Origin: Pristionchus mayeri
Lineage: Eukaryota > Nematoda > Chromadorea > Rhabditida > Neodiplogasteridae
Length of the DNA: 64,000 nucleotides
Reading direction: 5' to 3'
Assembly (NCBI GenBank): GCA_036245805.1
Contig: BTRK01000004.1
Location: 9,238,001 to 9,302,000 of the forward strand
In this document: piece by piece, positions 10,720 through 22,914 of the stretch
Numbering within the stretch: the first letter of the stretch is position 1
Layout: each line of letters starts with the position of its first letter
The notes under the pieces: generated by a model
Seen by the model: only the letters and a program-made list of their open reading frames with translations
What the model was told of the DNA's origin: nothing
Databases searched by the model: none
Position numbers and translations under genes: made by a program

Positions 10720-12357
10720 TTGTTGTTTTTTTCTTATCCACTAACGACGAAATAGATTCTGACCACGATATGCACAAATTCAATGCATTTCAATGCATCT
10801 TTGCCTTTATCATCCTTTATCACAATTAATTGGAAGTTCAGACCTCATTGCAGGCAAGTCGCATCGTGGTTGGGTGTCGGGCATGTGAAAACGATTTATC
10901 TAGGCCAAGATAGTTGAATTAATTCAAAAACACTATTCGTTTCAATCTGCCCAATTCAATAATGTATCATAATAATGTATCATAATAATGTATAATAATG
11001 TAAAAAAATGAACAGCAGCAAATTACTATTCTTTACAATGGCGAATTACTGTTCTAAACAATTGTTCTTCTTCAAGACTATGCATATGGAAACGGTAAAA
11101 TCAAACGCAGTAACATAATTCCGATGAAGTATCACGAATCATCAAATATATTTTTGTCACTTCATAACTCTTTCGCACATCGGTAGCTAATCTGGTCACA
11201 GAGATTCAGTATAATGGATAATTTTTAAATGCCATAAATTGGAAGGGTGACCTACGCAAAGCACATTTGAAAAGTAATCCAATTTAGTTTGGTTTTGCTT
11301 GCGAAAGTCCTCGTTTAATTTCATAGCCTCATATCGGTGTTAGATTTATTTGTCGAAGGGACAATATATATTGCATTTTCTCCAAAGGGTTTTTGCTTTA
11401 GCCCATTCCAGTTCGGCTTCTTCGGTTGACTAGAATCTACTGACCAATGAAAACTAGCCTCAGAAAATCATACATAATCCCTCATACCACACATCGATCG
11501 TAACTTTATTTCCGTATGTAGCTATCTTTGAATGCAATAACATGCTTATCTTTGAATGCAATAACAAGCTTCACGCAGAAATAATAATGAGTATCATGGG
11601 TAATATGCAGTTCTATTGTATTAGGCTTTCAAAATTTTACCTAGTCTCTATACCGGTTGAGGTGCTAGAGTACCTGCAGATATCGTGGTTGTGTTTCCTT
11701 TTCAAAAAAGATGGTGGCAAAACCATCAGTCGGACTAAAAAAATGTTACTGTGTGACATACGTTTTATCCTATTTCTTGCAAGAGTCATAAAACATGCGT
11801 GGTTTAAAATGGTGGATCTAGGAGAAAAGTCTGAAGTGAATGGGATCAGTAAATGCAGCCAATTCGATCAGTCGCTGATGCACTGCACCAACGATGGTTG
11901 ATTACTGTAATCATGATATCATTCCGATCTCACCCTTTCCCTCTCAAATCGAGTGCAGTGGTGTCTTTGACATCTCGTTCTTTCTCTTTAATGCCTGTTT
12001 ACACCTGATATCTTGCTCGACAAAAAGTTTACTGAGATCACAATGTGATCTTATCAAAACGGTAATGCGACTAGATTTGTGAGAGAATCGAACATGATTA
12101 AGGGAGAGTGAAATGAATTCCGGAGAAATTGTTAGGACAAGCATTTTTATCACAAAATGTTCAATGATTCCAAACATTTCCGGAAGTTAAAGCTTTGCTT
12201 CTGTTGTGAAATGTGTTTGAATTCGTAGAGGCGGTTGAATGTGCTGAAAATTGTGTAATGATTTATTTTGAAAATATGGTTGCCATATCGAAATATCCCC
12301 TCCTTTTTTTAACCTAATCGTGACGCTCTCGATCGACTTTCATTATCCGAGCATCGT
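10720..12357. other. no gene recognised
   Basis: The longest frame (11542-11901, 119 codons) has no splice sites, no recognisable domain and no bias that I can defend. A short tandem of AATAATGTATCATAATAATG lies near 10970. Otherwise nothing is supported. Confidence 0.4.
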
Positions 12358-13966
12358 ATTCACTGAGGCGATTCGCGAGAGAATCGACCACGCCGCGGCG
12401 GTAGCAAAAACGTTTGTCCTATCCGGAAACCATTTATGAGTGAAGTACTTCGAATGATGCTCTTTCAAACTGCGTTGTCAGAATTTTGATATCGGTCGTC
12501 ATCGTCGAGATTCAGAAGGCCAAAGTTGGTACTATCACTTTTCGGCTATAAAATCGCGCACTTAAATGATCATAAGTCTGTTTAAAATAAAGATAAAAGG
12601 CCGTTCTTTTTTTCCAAAGAAAGCTACCACCATGCGCTACAACTTTCATGTTGAGGTCATCAATCCTGGTGCTCATCTTGGTGCGGGGTGGTCGGGTGCA
12701 CCAAAGCTTTCGTAACTTTGGAAAACGGAAAAAATATCTGGGTTTTCATGCTTAAGGTGTAGTACATACATATGTCTCACTTCTCGCCAAAAATGAAGGA
12801 AATCGAAGTATATACAAAAAAAAGCACATTTCAGCTGAACATTTCATCTGTTGAAAGTGAGTCTCTATCTTCTCGTTGAACCGTGCTACAGAGCCTGGAA
12901 TTTGGCTAGGAATAGGCTAGAATCCCCCGAGAGCGCGCGCTCTAACCGTCTGGCGCTCTCGTCCTCTGACCTCCCTCTCCCTCCCCTCTATTTAGCGCTC
13001 CCTCGCTCGCCTCTTTCGTCGTTTTCTGTCATCTTCTAAGCTCTGCAGCACGGTTCAACGAGAAGATAGAGACTCACTTTCAACAGATGAAATCTTCAGC
13101 TCATCGTGCTCTACATTTCTAGCCATAAGCCGGATCCCTAGGACCACTTTGACCTATTGTACAGTTTTGCGCATTTTCTTGAATTCCTCATATGAAAACT
13201 CACATTTATAGACACCCCCTCTCTCTGACTAGTTTAGTGGGGACATTTCTACATTATTTGATACCCATTGTGTGCATTAGCGCCCTCCCCCAAGTTGAAA
13301 CAGGTCGAAATATCGATTGGGTCATGTGACCATGTATGACCAATGGAAGTGCTAGAATTTGGGGGGAAACAACTTCAAATGTTGTTTTAGATGTTTTTGA
13401 ATGATTTTGAGCAGAAATGAGCGTAATTGAAAGTACGGAAGTACGCTTGTCTGGAAGTCATTTTGGGGTTGCTTCACGAAAATGAATGCTTTTTTTGTAT
13501 ATACTTCGATTTCCTTCATTTTTGGCGAGAAGTTAGACATATGTATGTACTACACCTTAAGCATGAAAACCCAGATATTTTTTCCGTTTTCCAAAGTTAC
13601 GAAAGTTTTGGTGCACCCGACCACCCCGCACCAAGATGAGCACCAGGATTGATGACCTCAACATGAAAGTTGTAGCTCATGGTGGTAGCTTTCTTTGGAA
13701 AAAAGAACGGCCTTTTATCTTTATTTTAAACAGACTTATGATCATTTACATGTGCTCGATTTGATAGCCGAAAAGTGACAGTACCAACTTTGGCATTCTG
13801 AATCTCGACGATGACGACCGATATCAAAATTCTGACAACCCAGTTTGAAAGAACATCATTTGAAGTACTTAAAACCAAAATTATAGCGGAATCGGACAAA
13901 CATGAATCATACCGCCGCTACCCCCCCCCTAAAATGGTCGATTCTCTCGCTATTCGCCTCATATGA
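12358..13966. mobile_element. large foldback element, TATGAG family (1.6 kb)
   Basis: The left arm starts near TGAGGCGATTCGCGAGAGAA and the right arm ends TTCTCTCGCTATTCGCCTCA. Long arms pair, for example GATTCAGAAGGCCAAAGTTGG with its complement near 13790, and CGGTTTTCC words near 12725/13590. The same family occurs at 40671-42673, 52502-53818 and 58184-59319. The centre (about 12900-13060) contains GAGAGCGCGCGCTCTAACCG and CT-rich spacer, as in the other copies. Confidence 0.8.
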
Positions 13967-14116
13967 TGGTCTTAAGGGCGATGCCTGAGCTGACGAAAAA
14001 AAATGCGGCATAGTGGAAGGGTGGACGACGCTCGTAAAGTTTTTTTGTATTAGCGTTTCTAAACCAACTCGTTAACTACTTCGCGCTGATACGGAATACG
14101 CTAAAAAATAACAGAG
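13962..14116. repeat. inverted duplicate of 681-826
   Basis: This is the partner copy of the repeat at 681-826, in the opposite orientation 13 kb away. It again directly abuts a hairpin MITE (14123-14251). Confidence 0.7.
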
Positions 14117-14122
14117 TATACT

Positions 14123-14251
14123 ATAGTTCGAGAAACGATACCACGGTCTCTCCATTCTTTGCACTCTCTCGTCGATCGAGCGGTCGAGAGAGCGTTTAAA
14201 ATGAAGAGACGAAGGCCCGAACTACGAACTCTAGTATTCAGCGCGTGTGCC
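14123..14251. mobile_element. 6-bp-TSD hairpin MITE, CTAGAGTTCG family
   Basis: The ends are ATAGTTCGAGAAACGATACC and CGAACTACGAACTCTAG, with complementary interior words GCACTCTCTCG/CGAGAGAGCG. The right flank no longer matches the TATACT at the left border, so the target duplication is eroded or the flank was rearranged. Confidence 0.7.
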
Positions 14252-14288
14252 AGTGTTTAATATATTTGCATCCCCTCATCGAATTCCT

Positions 14289-14402
14289 AATGTAGTCATC
14301 TACCTCCCTTTTTAAAAAAATTTTTATTTTTTTAAATTCCTAATGTAGTCATCTACCCTCTTTTTACTCCTAATGTAGTCATCTACACCCTCTTTTTACG
14401 TA
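14289..14402. repeat. three tandem copies of a 25-35 bp unit
   Basis: CCTAATGTAGTCATCTAC followed by a pyrimidine-rich CCTCTTTTT tail occurs three times in a row. The single-copy counterpart is at 5670. This tandem array is the start of the direct-repeat copy described next. Confidence 0.7.
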
Positions 14403-14765
14403 CGTGTTCTTGCCATTCATTCTTCTATCCCCCACATCTCTCTTATTTTGCCTCTATTCTTTCCGGGGGCAACTCTCAGTAGAGTTCCACGAACAATTAT
14501 AATTTAGGATTGACAAACTAGATTACAAACGCCAATTTCTGAATTTATAAATATGGGTATGGGTTGAATAACTTACAATGGTTGAGGGTTTCCAATAAGT
14601 CGACTTCAGCCACAAAAGCACCTAAAACGTTCTTTGATTTTATCTTCAGTTTAAATTCCCGAATTATGTTCATTTATTTGACGACGATACGGCTTGTGGA
14701 CAACTATGACGAGCACACTATTGATAATTGCATGAAGAGATTCCATGGACATTGTGACTCGTGCT
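14340..14765. repeat. direct repeat of 5666-6030
   Basis: Same orientation as 5666-6030, about 80-90 percent identical by eye, with small insertions. Confidence 0.7.
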
Positions 14766-14933
14766 AACGCTGCAAATAAAGAACTTCTAAATTTAATTTT
14801 CAATTTTAGCTGTACTCGAGTGATGTTGGTCTCTCATGCAAAAACCGGAAATGATCATCGAAGAATCGGGAATAAATTTGAAGAGAAGGGGAACGAAAGC
14901 CTTAAAAATAACTCAAAATCAAGTATGATTTTC

Positions 14934-15086
14934 CGGCACAAGGTCGGAGGATAACCTTCCTAATGATAACAAAAATTGGATCATTCTGCAGAACATTAAC
15001 AGTAGAATGACACTTTCTGAACCTGTTGTGGTCATACTGGGGGAAGGGTACCATTTTTGGTTAAGGTTATCATCCGACCTAGTGCC
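14934..15086. mobile_element. small hairpin element
   Basis: GGCACAAGGTCGGAGGATAA at the left is mirrored by TTATCATCCGACCTAGTGCC at the right. The flanks ATTTTCC and GATTTCC are similar and may be a target duplication. It is non-coding. Confidence 0.5.
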
Positions 15087-15443
15087 GATTTCCATACCTG
15101 AATCATAAGCTGTTTCGTGTACGAGGAGTGCAACCTCTGTGTTGTTTCACTTAAACTTGTTTCGTGTTTCCGAAGAATCCTGAAAATACTGTTTACTTGA
15201 ACATTCCCAAATATGTCACCAAAAAATCGTAGTTAAGCAGAATGCGCAAGAAATCAATACGAATGTGAGACCTAAAATTTGCACGGAGTCAAATGAAGAA
15301 TGACTTAGATAACACCTCCGAAGGCAGTGAGTATAGCCACCGGAAACATTATTCGGTGTATTTCAAGTGTGTACAGTAAGAATGATTTGTTGTGGTCCAT
15401 TAAATCGATCACATTTGGATAGGTCTAAAATAATTGTTTTCAC

Positions 15444-16249
15444 GGCTTTCAAGGAATATTTTCTTATCCGCTCCAATTCAGCCCTCATTATTTCTCTGCT
15501 CGTATCAAGAAAAGACCATGGAATTATTATAATAAAGAATCCGAGAGTGTGCCATAATATCGTGCAGTGGCGCTCAATTTGGAATGTTGCTTTACAATAT
15601 TCTCGATCTAACATACCCAGTACTTCACAACTACGGTATCCGGGTAGAAATTAACGAGCAGACATCGTACTCGATAGTATAATCCATCAAGAATTGCACA
15701 GAATCCCTGAGCTGTGAGGACCAACCAAAGCATCTAAAGAAGCACACAATCCGGCACTTCCTTCCCCTCTCATTTCTCATTCCCTCCCCATCGCTGAGGG
15801 GTTGGATGACCGTAATGAGGAAGAGATGCCTAGAAATGAGTGGGGCAGGGCAAGAAGGGTGGGGGGGGGGGTGGGCCAAATAACGAAGAAGCGCCCACAA
15901 TCCGAATCTATGAACATCAAAGCAAATTCAACTCACGAATAAGTAATGCGATGTATTAGAGTCGTCCGGCCAGGGCACCATAAGATATGCGCCTTGCACG
16001 GGCAATATTATGTTCGGCTGGAAAATCTGAACATTCAAAATTATATTTCGATCCCGAAAATGCGTATACGTGAAGCATGAAGTCTTGGAGAGTGCACAGA
16101 ATCTGGAAAGCTGAATTTTATAATGTCCATATAAATTAATCCTTGCCAAAAGTTGCAGAAGAAACCAGCGATAATCTCGCATCGAAGAGGGCGAATATGC
16201 AAAGAGAAGAAAGAAGGCTATGCATGCGAGAGTGATGTTAAAGTTTTGG
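15444..16249 (-). CDS. SRH/SRI-like 7TM chemoreceptor, N-terminal part
   Basis: Minus-strand exons: 16249-16147 (TM1, FNITLACIAFFLLFAYSPS then MRDYRWFLLQLL), 16102-16070 (ILCTLQDFMLH), 16026-15937 (IFQPNIILPVQGAYLMVPW), a less certain TM3 exon near 15710-15630 (CAILDGLYYRV), and 15572-15444 (TM4, LGFFIIIIPWSF). The SP-x-x-MxxYRWFLL and QxFMLHxxxPxxxxPxxG layout matches nematode SRH/SRI receptors, which act as chemosensory GPCRs. The intron 16146-16103 starts with GC instead of GT, and this choice keeps the frame. The exon after 15937 is interrupted by C-rich sequence, and TM5-TM7 are not visible downstream, so this may be a decaying gene. Confidence 0.55.
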
Positions 16250-17075
16250 CTTAATCAAAGGTACAACTCTTGTATCATGCATGTAAAGGCGACTTACATA
16301 ATAAAATACTTGTCGAGCGAAGTATCGACGAAGAATTTATCGTTCAGTGCGGCCGAACATCTCATCTTTACCAGATCCTTTTAGGGAACTGTTATTTGCA
16401 AATTGCTGTCCCAAAAACACACAAATTATCAATAAACATATCAATAAACATCAATAAACAAGTGATGAAGATACGCTGGTTCCCAAGAGTGAAAATTTAA
16501 AGAAAGCCGTGCGCTGTTTACGAGGGTCTATGACCAAATTTTACATATTTCCTAAGCTAACATAATGTTCCCATAAACGGAATGAGTGGTTTAAACATAA
16601 TATAAACATATAATTACTCCTACTGATCATCAATCCCTACGATAGGGAGTTACATTCGATATTGTGGTCTGAGCGTTCAAAAATCATCAGCCGAGAGCCA
16701 CGATTGTTACAATATCATAATTGTATATGGGAATTGCGCGTTAATATTGTTTAACGACGATACAATAGGGAATACATGAATGAGCTACCGGGAAGCCCAA
16801 GACAATAAACATGATAATATACGCTGGAATGGAGGAGGTGCAGAGAGGAAATTCAAGCATCCGGGTGGCTTTTACATTTAGGTGGAGAAAAGGCGTTAAA
16901 AAGTAAGATTTTCCATCGAGCGGAAGAACAAATACTTTGAAATCCAAAGGCAGCGGGTTCGAGGAATTCCACTGGCGGAACTCAAGCCAGCTGCCTTTGG
17001 ATTCAGGGAAGTACGTTAACATATGGCTATGGATCGTTAGTTTGTGAGGAATTGTGAAATGTCTGCGGCCGGAAT
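16250..17075. other. 3' flank of aminoacylase gene, no further gene
   Basis: A 112-codon frame at 16741-17079 on the minus strand overlaps the end of the aminoacylase gene and shows no domain. I treat it as 3' UTR or spacer. Confidence 0.4.
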
Positions 17076-19788
17076 TCAAGCGAGATCGGCCAGACGCTCG
17101 ATCAGCTTCTCGTAAATTTCCACACCACGGAGGAAGGTCGATTCGGAGATGTACCTATGTGATAGCTTCGTTGGTGTCAATTGGTCACGCTTGAATACAT
17201 CAAATTAGAAAAATTACTTAGCGAAATAATTTCGAAAATATTAATTGCTCACTCGTTGTGGTCATGCAGCAGTGAGGGCGTGTTAATCATGGGCGAGAAT
17301 CCAATTGCTTTCAATCCCTTCTGAGAACTGATCTGTGATCGCTTAACCCTATCTACTAGAGTTCTTAATTCGGGCCGCCGTCTCTTCATTTCACACGCTC
17401 TCTCGACCGATCCATCGGCGAGAGAGTGCACAGAATGACGAGGCTGTGGTATCGTTTCACGAACTCTACTATTTACTCACCGCTCTTAGGTATCGCGAGT
17501 CAGTGCCTGCGGGAAAAATTTCCTTGGTGAAAGGGCAGCCTCTGCGATTCAAAGTTCGGCTCACCTCTCTCATGTTGAACGCTCTATCTCTAGAGTAGCA
17601 ATGTTGAGAGTTAGACAACGAGAAAGCGAGGATGCAATTTGTCGACAAAACAAAAATTTAATATGAAACTGCAACCAACTCCTCGTCGAGGACGTCTTCA
17701 AGCGCCGCCCACCACGGATCGTCGCGCGTTGTCGGGGTCACGATTCTCATCGTGGACTTCGGCAAAGATCGAAGATCAATTATACCCCTTTACTGCTATA
17801 GCAATGTTCTTTCGAAACATTCAATGATATCGAGGGCATCAGTAAATCAAACTAGACATTTGCACGCTGCATGTGGTGTTTTCAACACGGTAGTAGAGCA
17901 AATATTTACTGATCGAAACTGTAGTGTGACTCCGTCATCCTCGCACCACCCACGAATCCGTTTTTCCAACTCCTGAACAAGTGATCAAAGATCAAGTTTC
18001 GATAAAAGAAACTACGTAAAAGTCTTCTGTGAGCGCAACACGGCAGTCGACCTTGATGACGATCTTCTCTGGCACAACATTTGTTTGCACTCCACCCTGC
18101 ATAACACTGAATATCGGATGAACAGGACGAGCAAATGGCGAAATATGAGAAAGGCCGCTTTTAAGTATGGCCAATGTTACATTTCTGATTGTTAAGAGAG
18201 ATATGAAACACCTCGATGACTGTGATGTTGAGAGTGGTGACGTCGCCGTCGTGGAGATCGGGATTCCCATCGAGGTTGGCCTTCTGCTTGGCGCGAAACG
18301 CGAGAGCGCAATCCATGAACTTGTGCTAAAACAAATTCCATAGCGTAAGGACAAGTCCCTAGTCCACACCGAGTTTTCATTACACCCCATACGATATCGG
18401 ATAAATCGACTTCTTTCAGTTTTATAGAAGTATCGGAGCCACCAGCTTCTCTATTGCCGTGTTCTCCACGAACTTGCTGGCGTGTCCGGTGCCGCCAGTG
18501 AAGATGACCTCGAATGCTGAAAAAAAAACAATTCTGCATTTCATGTCTTGTGATTCTGTCTGGGCTGTGTATGTGATATTCGATTTGAAATCAATCAGAA
18601 CCCACGCCACGCAACGCGCTCGCCATAGTAGACCTTGTAGACCTAAATTGGCACATTTCCTCCAAAATTTGCCTGCTCTTGCCTCATTCTCCGAAGCGAG
18701 TCCTTCATCAAGCGCGAATCCCACATTCAGCGTCCGAAACTCGTCCGTGTCCACGAACTTGCCCATGCCATCGCGGCCGCCGATTTCCTCGTCTAGTCGC
18801 AGAAATTTGCACTAGGCGACGAATAGGAAACCTCACCAGGGCCCCACACCAGGTGCACCGTGCGTCGAAACTGCCGCTTGCCACGGAGAAAGTGACGGCG
18901 AATGGCCTCGAAGTATTGCGAACCGACGCATTTCATGTCCTGGCATACAATGTCTATTAATAATTTACGTTTTTCATTAATCTCATATATGAATTACGAA
19001 CCGCCTACTGCCAGGAATGCAGAAATATTAGTCATAGAGCATCAGTTGCCAAGTGCCTAACGATTGAAAAAATTGTCTAACTTGAGCGCCTCTCGCAAAA
19101 ATTCGCCCATGCTCGTCCTTGTGTGCGGAGCATGGATCGTACGTCCAGTGTTCCTGAGAAGATGATTTGTATTGGGTCGATTATCGAGGTACAAAGAAAG
19201 ACGTCTTGCGAAGACGTGAGCGCCGTCAAACGAACTACCTTGAAGGTGGGCACTACGTCGGTGTGTGAGTAGAATATGAGCGAGGGAAGGGATGGCTCGA
19301 CCCCAGGAATAGTCATGATCACGATCGGCTTCCCGGGTACCATCTAAGAAACGAGTTGGATTTGAGGACGAAAATGAGCCAAAATAGGCCAGAAAACAAA
19401 AAAATACAATAACGTACAACAATGGTCCACAAGAGCTCACTGGTAATAACATAAAACGAACCTCGTGAGAGGTGCGCGTGATACCCAATTCGTCCGCCAA
19501 AGAGTAGAGAAACTTCTGACAGGCATCTACAATCCGTAAATATGTTTAGTAGAGTTCGTGAAACGATACCCCGCTCTCTTCATTCTGTGCACTCTCTCGC
19601 TGATCGAGCGGCCGAGAGAGTGTGTAAAATGAAGAGACGAAGGTCCGATTTACGAACTCTAATGTTTAGATCTCTACGAACTGTAATGTCTAATGTTAGA
19701 TATACGACTTACGATAGTCGGGCTTGGGTTGTTCGGTGTTCACGCGCAAGTACTCTCGGAATTTGGTGACTGCGATGTCCTCGGACAT
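17076..19788 (-). CDS. ACY1: aminoacylase-1 (M20 metallopeptidase), 15 exons
   Basis: About 398 residues, close to the usual 400-410. Aminoacylase-1 hydrolyses N-acyl amino acids in the cytosol and uses two zinc ions. Exons (high to low coordinate): 19788-19713, 19526-19462, 19343-19239, 19153-19082, 18939-18837, 18792-18683, 18642-18606, 18516-18443, 18325-18212, 18096-18016, 17972-17910, 17756-17670, about 17541-17481, 17320-17253, 17154-17076. Zinc and catalytic motifs are present in order: YSHTDVVP, ARGAQDMK, GPDEEIGG, ALDEGLAS and LLHDHNE. The dimerisation-domain stretch GGTGHASKFVENTA is also intact. Start MSEDIAVTKFREYLRV matches the family. The intron after ENE is GC-AG (18682-18643). 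The boundary between exons 12 and 13 does not resolve to a canonical in-frame junction. Two hairpin MITEs lie in introns. Expression is probably constitutive metabolic; no regulatory site is visible. Confidence 0.92.
17356..17468. mobile_element. CTAGAGTTCG-family hairpin MITE in an aminoacylase intron
   Basis: The ends are CTAGAGTTC and GAACTCTA. The flanks CTATCTA and CTATTTA are a near-perfect target duplication. Size is 113 bp, typical for the family. Confidence 0.75.
19549..19662. mobile_element. CTAGAGTTCG-family hairpin MITE in aminoacylase intron 1
   Basis: 114 bp with ends GTAGAGTTCG and CGAACTCTAA. It is flanked on both sides by TGTTTA (19543-19548 and 19663-19668), a perfect 6-bp target-site duplication. 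Confidence 0.88.
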
Positions 19789-19985
19789 TGTGAATTTTTT
19801 TTTTAAATCTGCGTGATATCGTTAACGTAGGCAGATGAATCGAGCAATCATTCATTAAACACGAATTGGCCTATATAATAACACGAGTAACACAATCTAC
19901 TGATATCATCGTTTCCTTGGAGGTGAACACTGATTGCAATCATGCAGGCGAACACAACATTGTGGAGTGTAATCACTACCGATTA
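19789..19985. repeat. aminoacylase promoter region, duplicated at 20382-20565
   Basis: The sequence directly upstream of the aminoacylase ATG recurs about 600 bp further upstream in the same orientation. Shared words include CTGATATCATCGTTTC and GTGGAGTGTAATCACT. It probably contains the promoter; no specific element is assigned. Confidence 0.6.
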
Positions 19986-20340
19986 TCGCTTTATATGAAT
20001 CGCGAGATGATAAGGCAAAGCAGAAGATCCGGAAGAGATTATTTGTTTGGAGAAATAATGCCCCTTATTTTATAGTAACCAGCAGAATATACCCACTTAA
20101 TGCGATTTTCTTTTAGGACACTGATTAAAATTGACGATCAAGGAAACACGACGATCAGCGAAACAGACTATGGCATATTTTCAAATTCCCATCTCGTTCT
20201 ATTGACCAGCGCTGATAGCCCCTTCGGAAATAATTGTTGGTTACGAATAGTTGGCGATGCGACGTTCTCGAATACAATTCAATGGGAACATCAATACGTT
20301 TAGATAAAATATGCGACGTATGGTAGTGGTATATTTTATC

Positions 20341-20565
20341 TACACGTCTCGGACTTTTGTGACAGCGATATCCTCGGGCATCGTGAGATTTCCAAATTTT
20401 TGAAAATACTTGATCTTACAGTAAGCGGATAAATCGAGTGATAATTCATTAAACGGAAATTGAGACTACGAGTACGATCAAACATGTACTGATATCATCG
20501 TTTCGTTGATGTTCACTGATTACTTTGAACAACAACAGTGTGGAGTGTAATCACTTTGTTGACAG
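20341..20565 (-). pseudogene. partial duplicate of aminoacylase promoter and exon 1
   Basis: On the minus strand, ATG at 20381 opens MPEDIAVTKVRDV and then a stop. This is a diverged copy of the first 12 residues of the aminoacylase (MSEDIAVTKFRE). Upstream of it, promoter sequence of the real gene is also duplicated. No later exons follow, so it is a non-functional fragment or a leftover of a tandem duplication. Confidence 0.7.
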
Positions 20566-21235
20566 ATGAGACTAGCCGAGTAGATCTCTCATTTTACGAT
20601 TGCACCCCCCCCCCTTTCCTTTCGCATTCTTCTTCAGTGTGAGGAGAGTCCATTGTCTTGTATCATAGTACTTAAGTAATTATTCGTCTTTCGTTGCGCC
20701 GCCGAGCGTAGATAAAATATATATATGTTGTCTGTTACACGAAGAAGAATGCGCAATGAAATACTGTTGGAAAGGCTCAACAAACATATGGCAAAATAGG
20801 CGAATCTTGCCGGCACTGTAACTAGGAAGTCCGTAATACTCTTTATCGGATGGAAGAGGAAAATGAATCTCGCCGGAGGCGTTTGAGATTCTTGCACACG
20901 TATGATAGAGAATACATTGTAGCTGTACTCGTGGAATCCCACGACATATGCACAAGTTGCTTCCGATAATCACTTGATGTTATTCGTTTTTCGTCCGACA
21001 ATCTGTAAGAGCAAATTGTGTCTTTCAAACAAACTCGAAAATCACATTTCTCGAAACATCAACCAATATCATACGATGCTGTGGCGTAACGGTGAGCAGG
21101 ACGAGCGAATGCACCGGAGAGTGCGTCGATATGAACAGAAAAGCGATCGAGTCCTACGTGTTGCTTGGGCTATCTATGGCGACCAGTGCATCAGGTGCGT
21201 GCCATCAGTCGAAAACTAGAGTGCACTTGATTGTA
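20566..21235. other. no gene supported
   Basis: Minus-strand frames around 20634-21028 are rich in hydrophobic residues but lack a splice chain or a family motif. A C-homopolymer is at about 20606. Possible receptor debris; not annotated as a gene. Confidence 0.35.
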
Positions 21236-22371
21236 TCAGGTTGTAGGGAAAGTCTTTGTCACTGGTTTTGTTTTTACACTGCTCGCCACAAATGCACTTT
21301 GGTTTTCCCATGTTCCTTGTGAATAACAATCAGTGATAGTACCTTTATAGTAAACAACTCCCCATTCCCTTTCCTTCAGTCAAGCTCTAGTAGATCAACG
21401 ATATATGTTCCTGGTGCTACACACTTCCGACATGTTTTGATCTACCTCTCTCTATTCTACACCACGATGAAGGATTCGGAGACCCTACTGAAGAATCTTT
21501 AAAATACACATGCCCCCTGTACAACACCTTCAGGAATTGGATCCGTCGCTTCGAAGAAGACGACTTTTCCCTCAATGAATGGGATCGATCTGGGAGACCG
21601 CGTTCTTTTTTTTTGAGACTTTGAAGAAAACTGTTGAAACGGACCCACTTCAAAGTGCCCGTGAAATTTCTATTGCAATTAGAGTCCACCATCGCTCTGT
21701 CAAAGAAGTCTTGAGATATCTTGAAATGAGGCAATTTATCGGTCGATTCAAATCCCATGATCTGATCCAAGCCAGCCATGATCGTCGAGCGGGTTGGAGA
21801 AGGAGAGACTCTACAGGGTGTCCCCAAACTTGGCCTGCACCCCAAGAAAACAAGCTGTCAATGTGGTGGGGAGTGGATGGCGTGATCTAATCGGAGCAAC
21901 TACCTGAGAGCATGTTAATTACCGGGGCCAAGTACGTCACTCACCTACATAATTTGAAGCTGGAAGTCGATCATTCAAGGCTGAAGGACAAGGAAGTGTA
22001 TACTCAACAAAATGACCCCCCGTCACCAGGTCTCCAATTAAATCAAGCAGGAACTGACTGGATAGGGATGGATGGTTCTCCCTCACCCCCCGTATTCTCC
22101 TGACAAGGCACCGTAAGATAACTGGCTTTTCGCAGACCTGACCCATGTCGTTCGAAGTAGGGCCTTCAATTCCCGTGGAAGTCTCTATGCTGCACCTAAG
22201 CAATACTTTGCCTCGCGGCCAGGCGGGTTCTAAAGGGAGGGGATCCATACATTGCAGGTATGTTGGGCACATATTGTCAATAATGAGGACAAGTATAATT
22301 GAACTCATGATTTTCCTTTGCCCTAGAAATAACGTTTTGAAAAAGTGACAAAGACTTTCCCTACAACCTAA
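21236..22371 (+). pseudogene. mariner transposon with decayed transposase
   Basis: Terminal repeats TCAGGTTGTAGGGAAAGTC and GACTTTCCCTACAACCTAA with TA at both borders, 1136 bp. Inside, three frames carry diverged mariner transposase pieces: an N-terminal helix-turn-helix like part (DDFSLNEWDRSGRP), VHHRSVKEVLRYL, the segment MWWGVDGVI followed by WEQLPESMLITGAKYVTHL, and a late HSPYSPD-like remnant. Frameshifts and stops break the frame several times, so it is inactive. Confidence 0.8.
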
Positions 22372-22914
22372 TACATAATGCTAACATACGCGGTCCTCCG
22401 TAGTTGCCAAGTACAGCTGTGAGCGGATAAATAATCGGAAGTCCACCGAGACAGCATGGAGCCAACGCCCGAAAAGGTTTAATTTACGAAAATGAAAACG
22501 ATATCTAGGTCGTTATAGTATTAATCAAAGTGGTAGTATTGACCTGAATAATAAGTAGCCTGTTCAGCGACGCATTATTTCGCTTCAGCGATACGCTCAT
22601 AGTTGAGGCGACTTTTAGCTGATTAAAAGTGTGCCACGAGATCTGGAAGAATAACATTTTGATTTCTTATACTTATACTTTATTCACGAGCAGGATAGGG
22701 AGGGATAAGGCCTTGAAGGCAACGACAGAATTTATCATACGACAAAGTTGGCAGAACTCTCACCACTGCAGTAAGAAGCATGAAAAGCAGAATGCAAGAA
22801 ATGCTTGCCACGACAAAACAGATGAAAGGTAAACAACGTTCGTAGCACCATGCACCTGCTACCGTAACCGGCGACCAGCTGTTTTCCAGAGCCTGTGATT
22901 ACTGGATGCAACTA
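22372..22914. other. no gene recognised
   Basis: Spacer between two mariner-type elements. Nothing else is supported. Confidence 0.4.

Noticed and set aside
18422..18766. 114-codon minus frame reading across two aminoacylase exons
   Set aside because: It reads through the GC-AG and GT-AG introns; the spliced version matches the family and the read-through does not.
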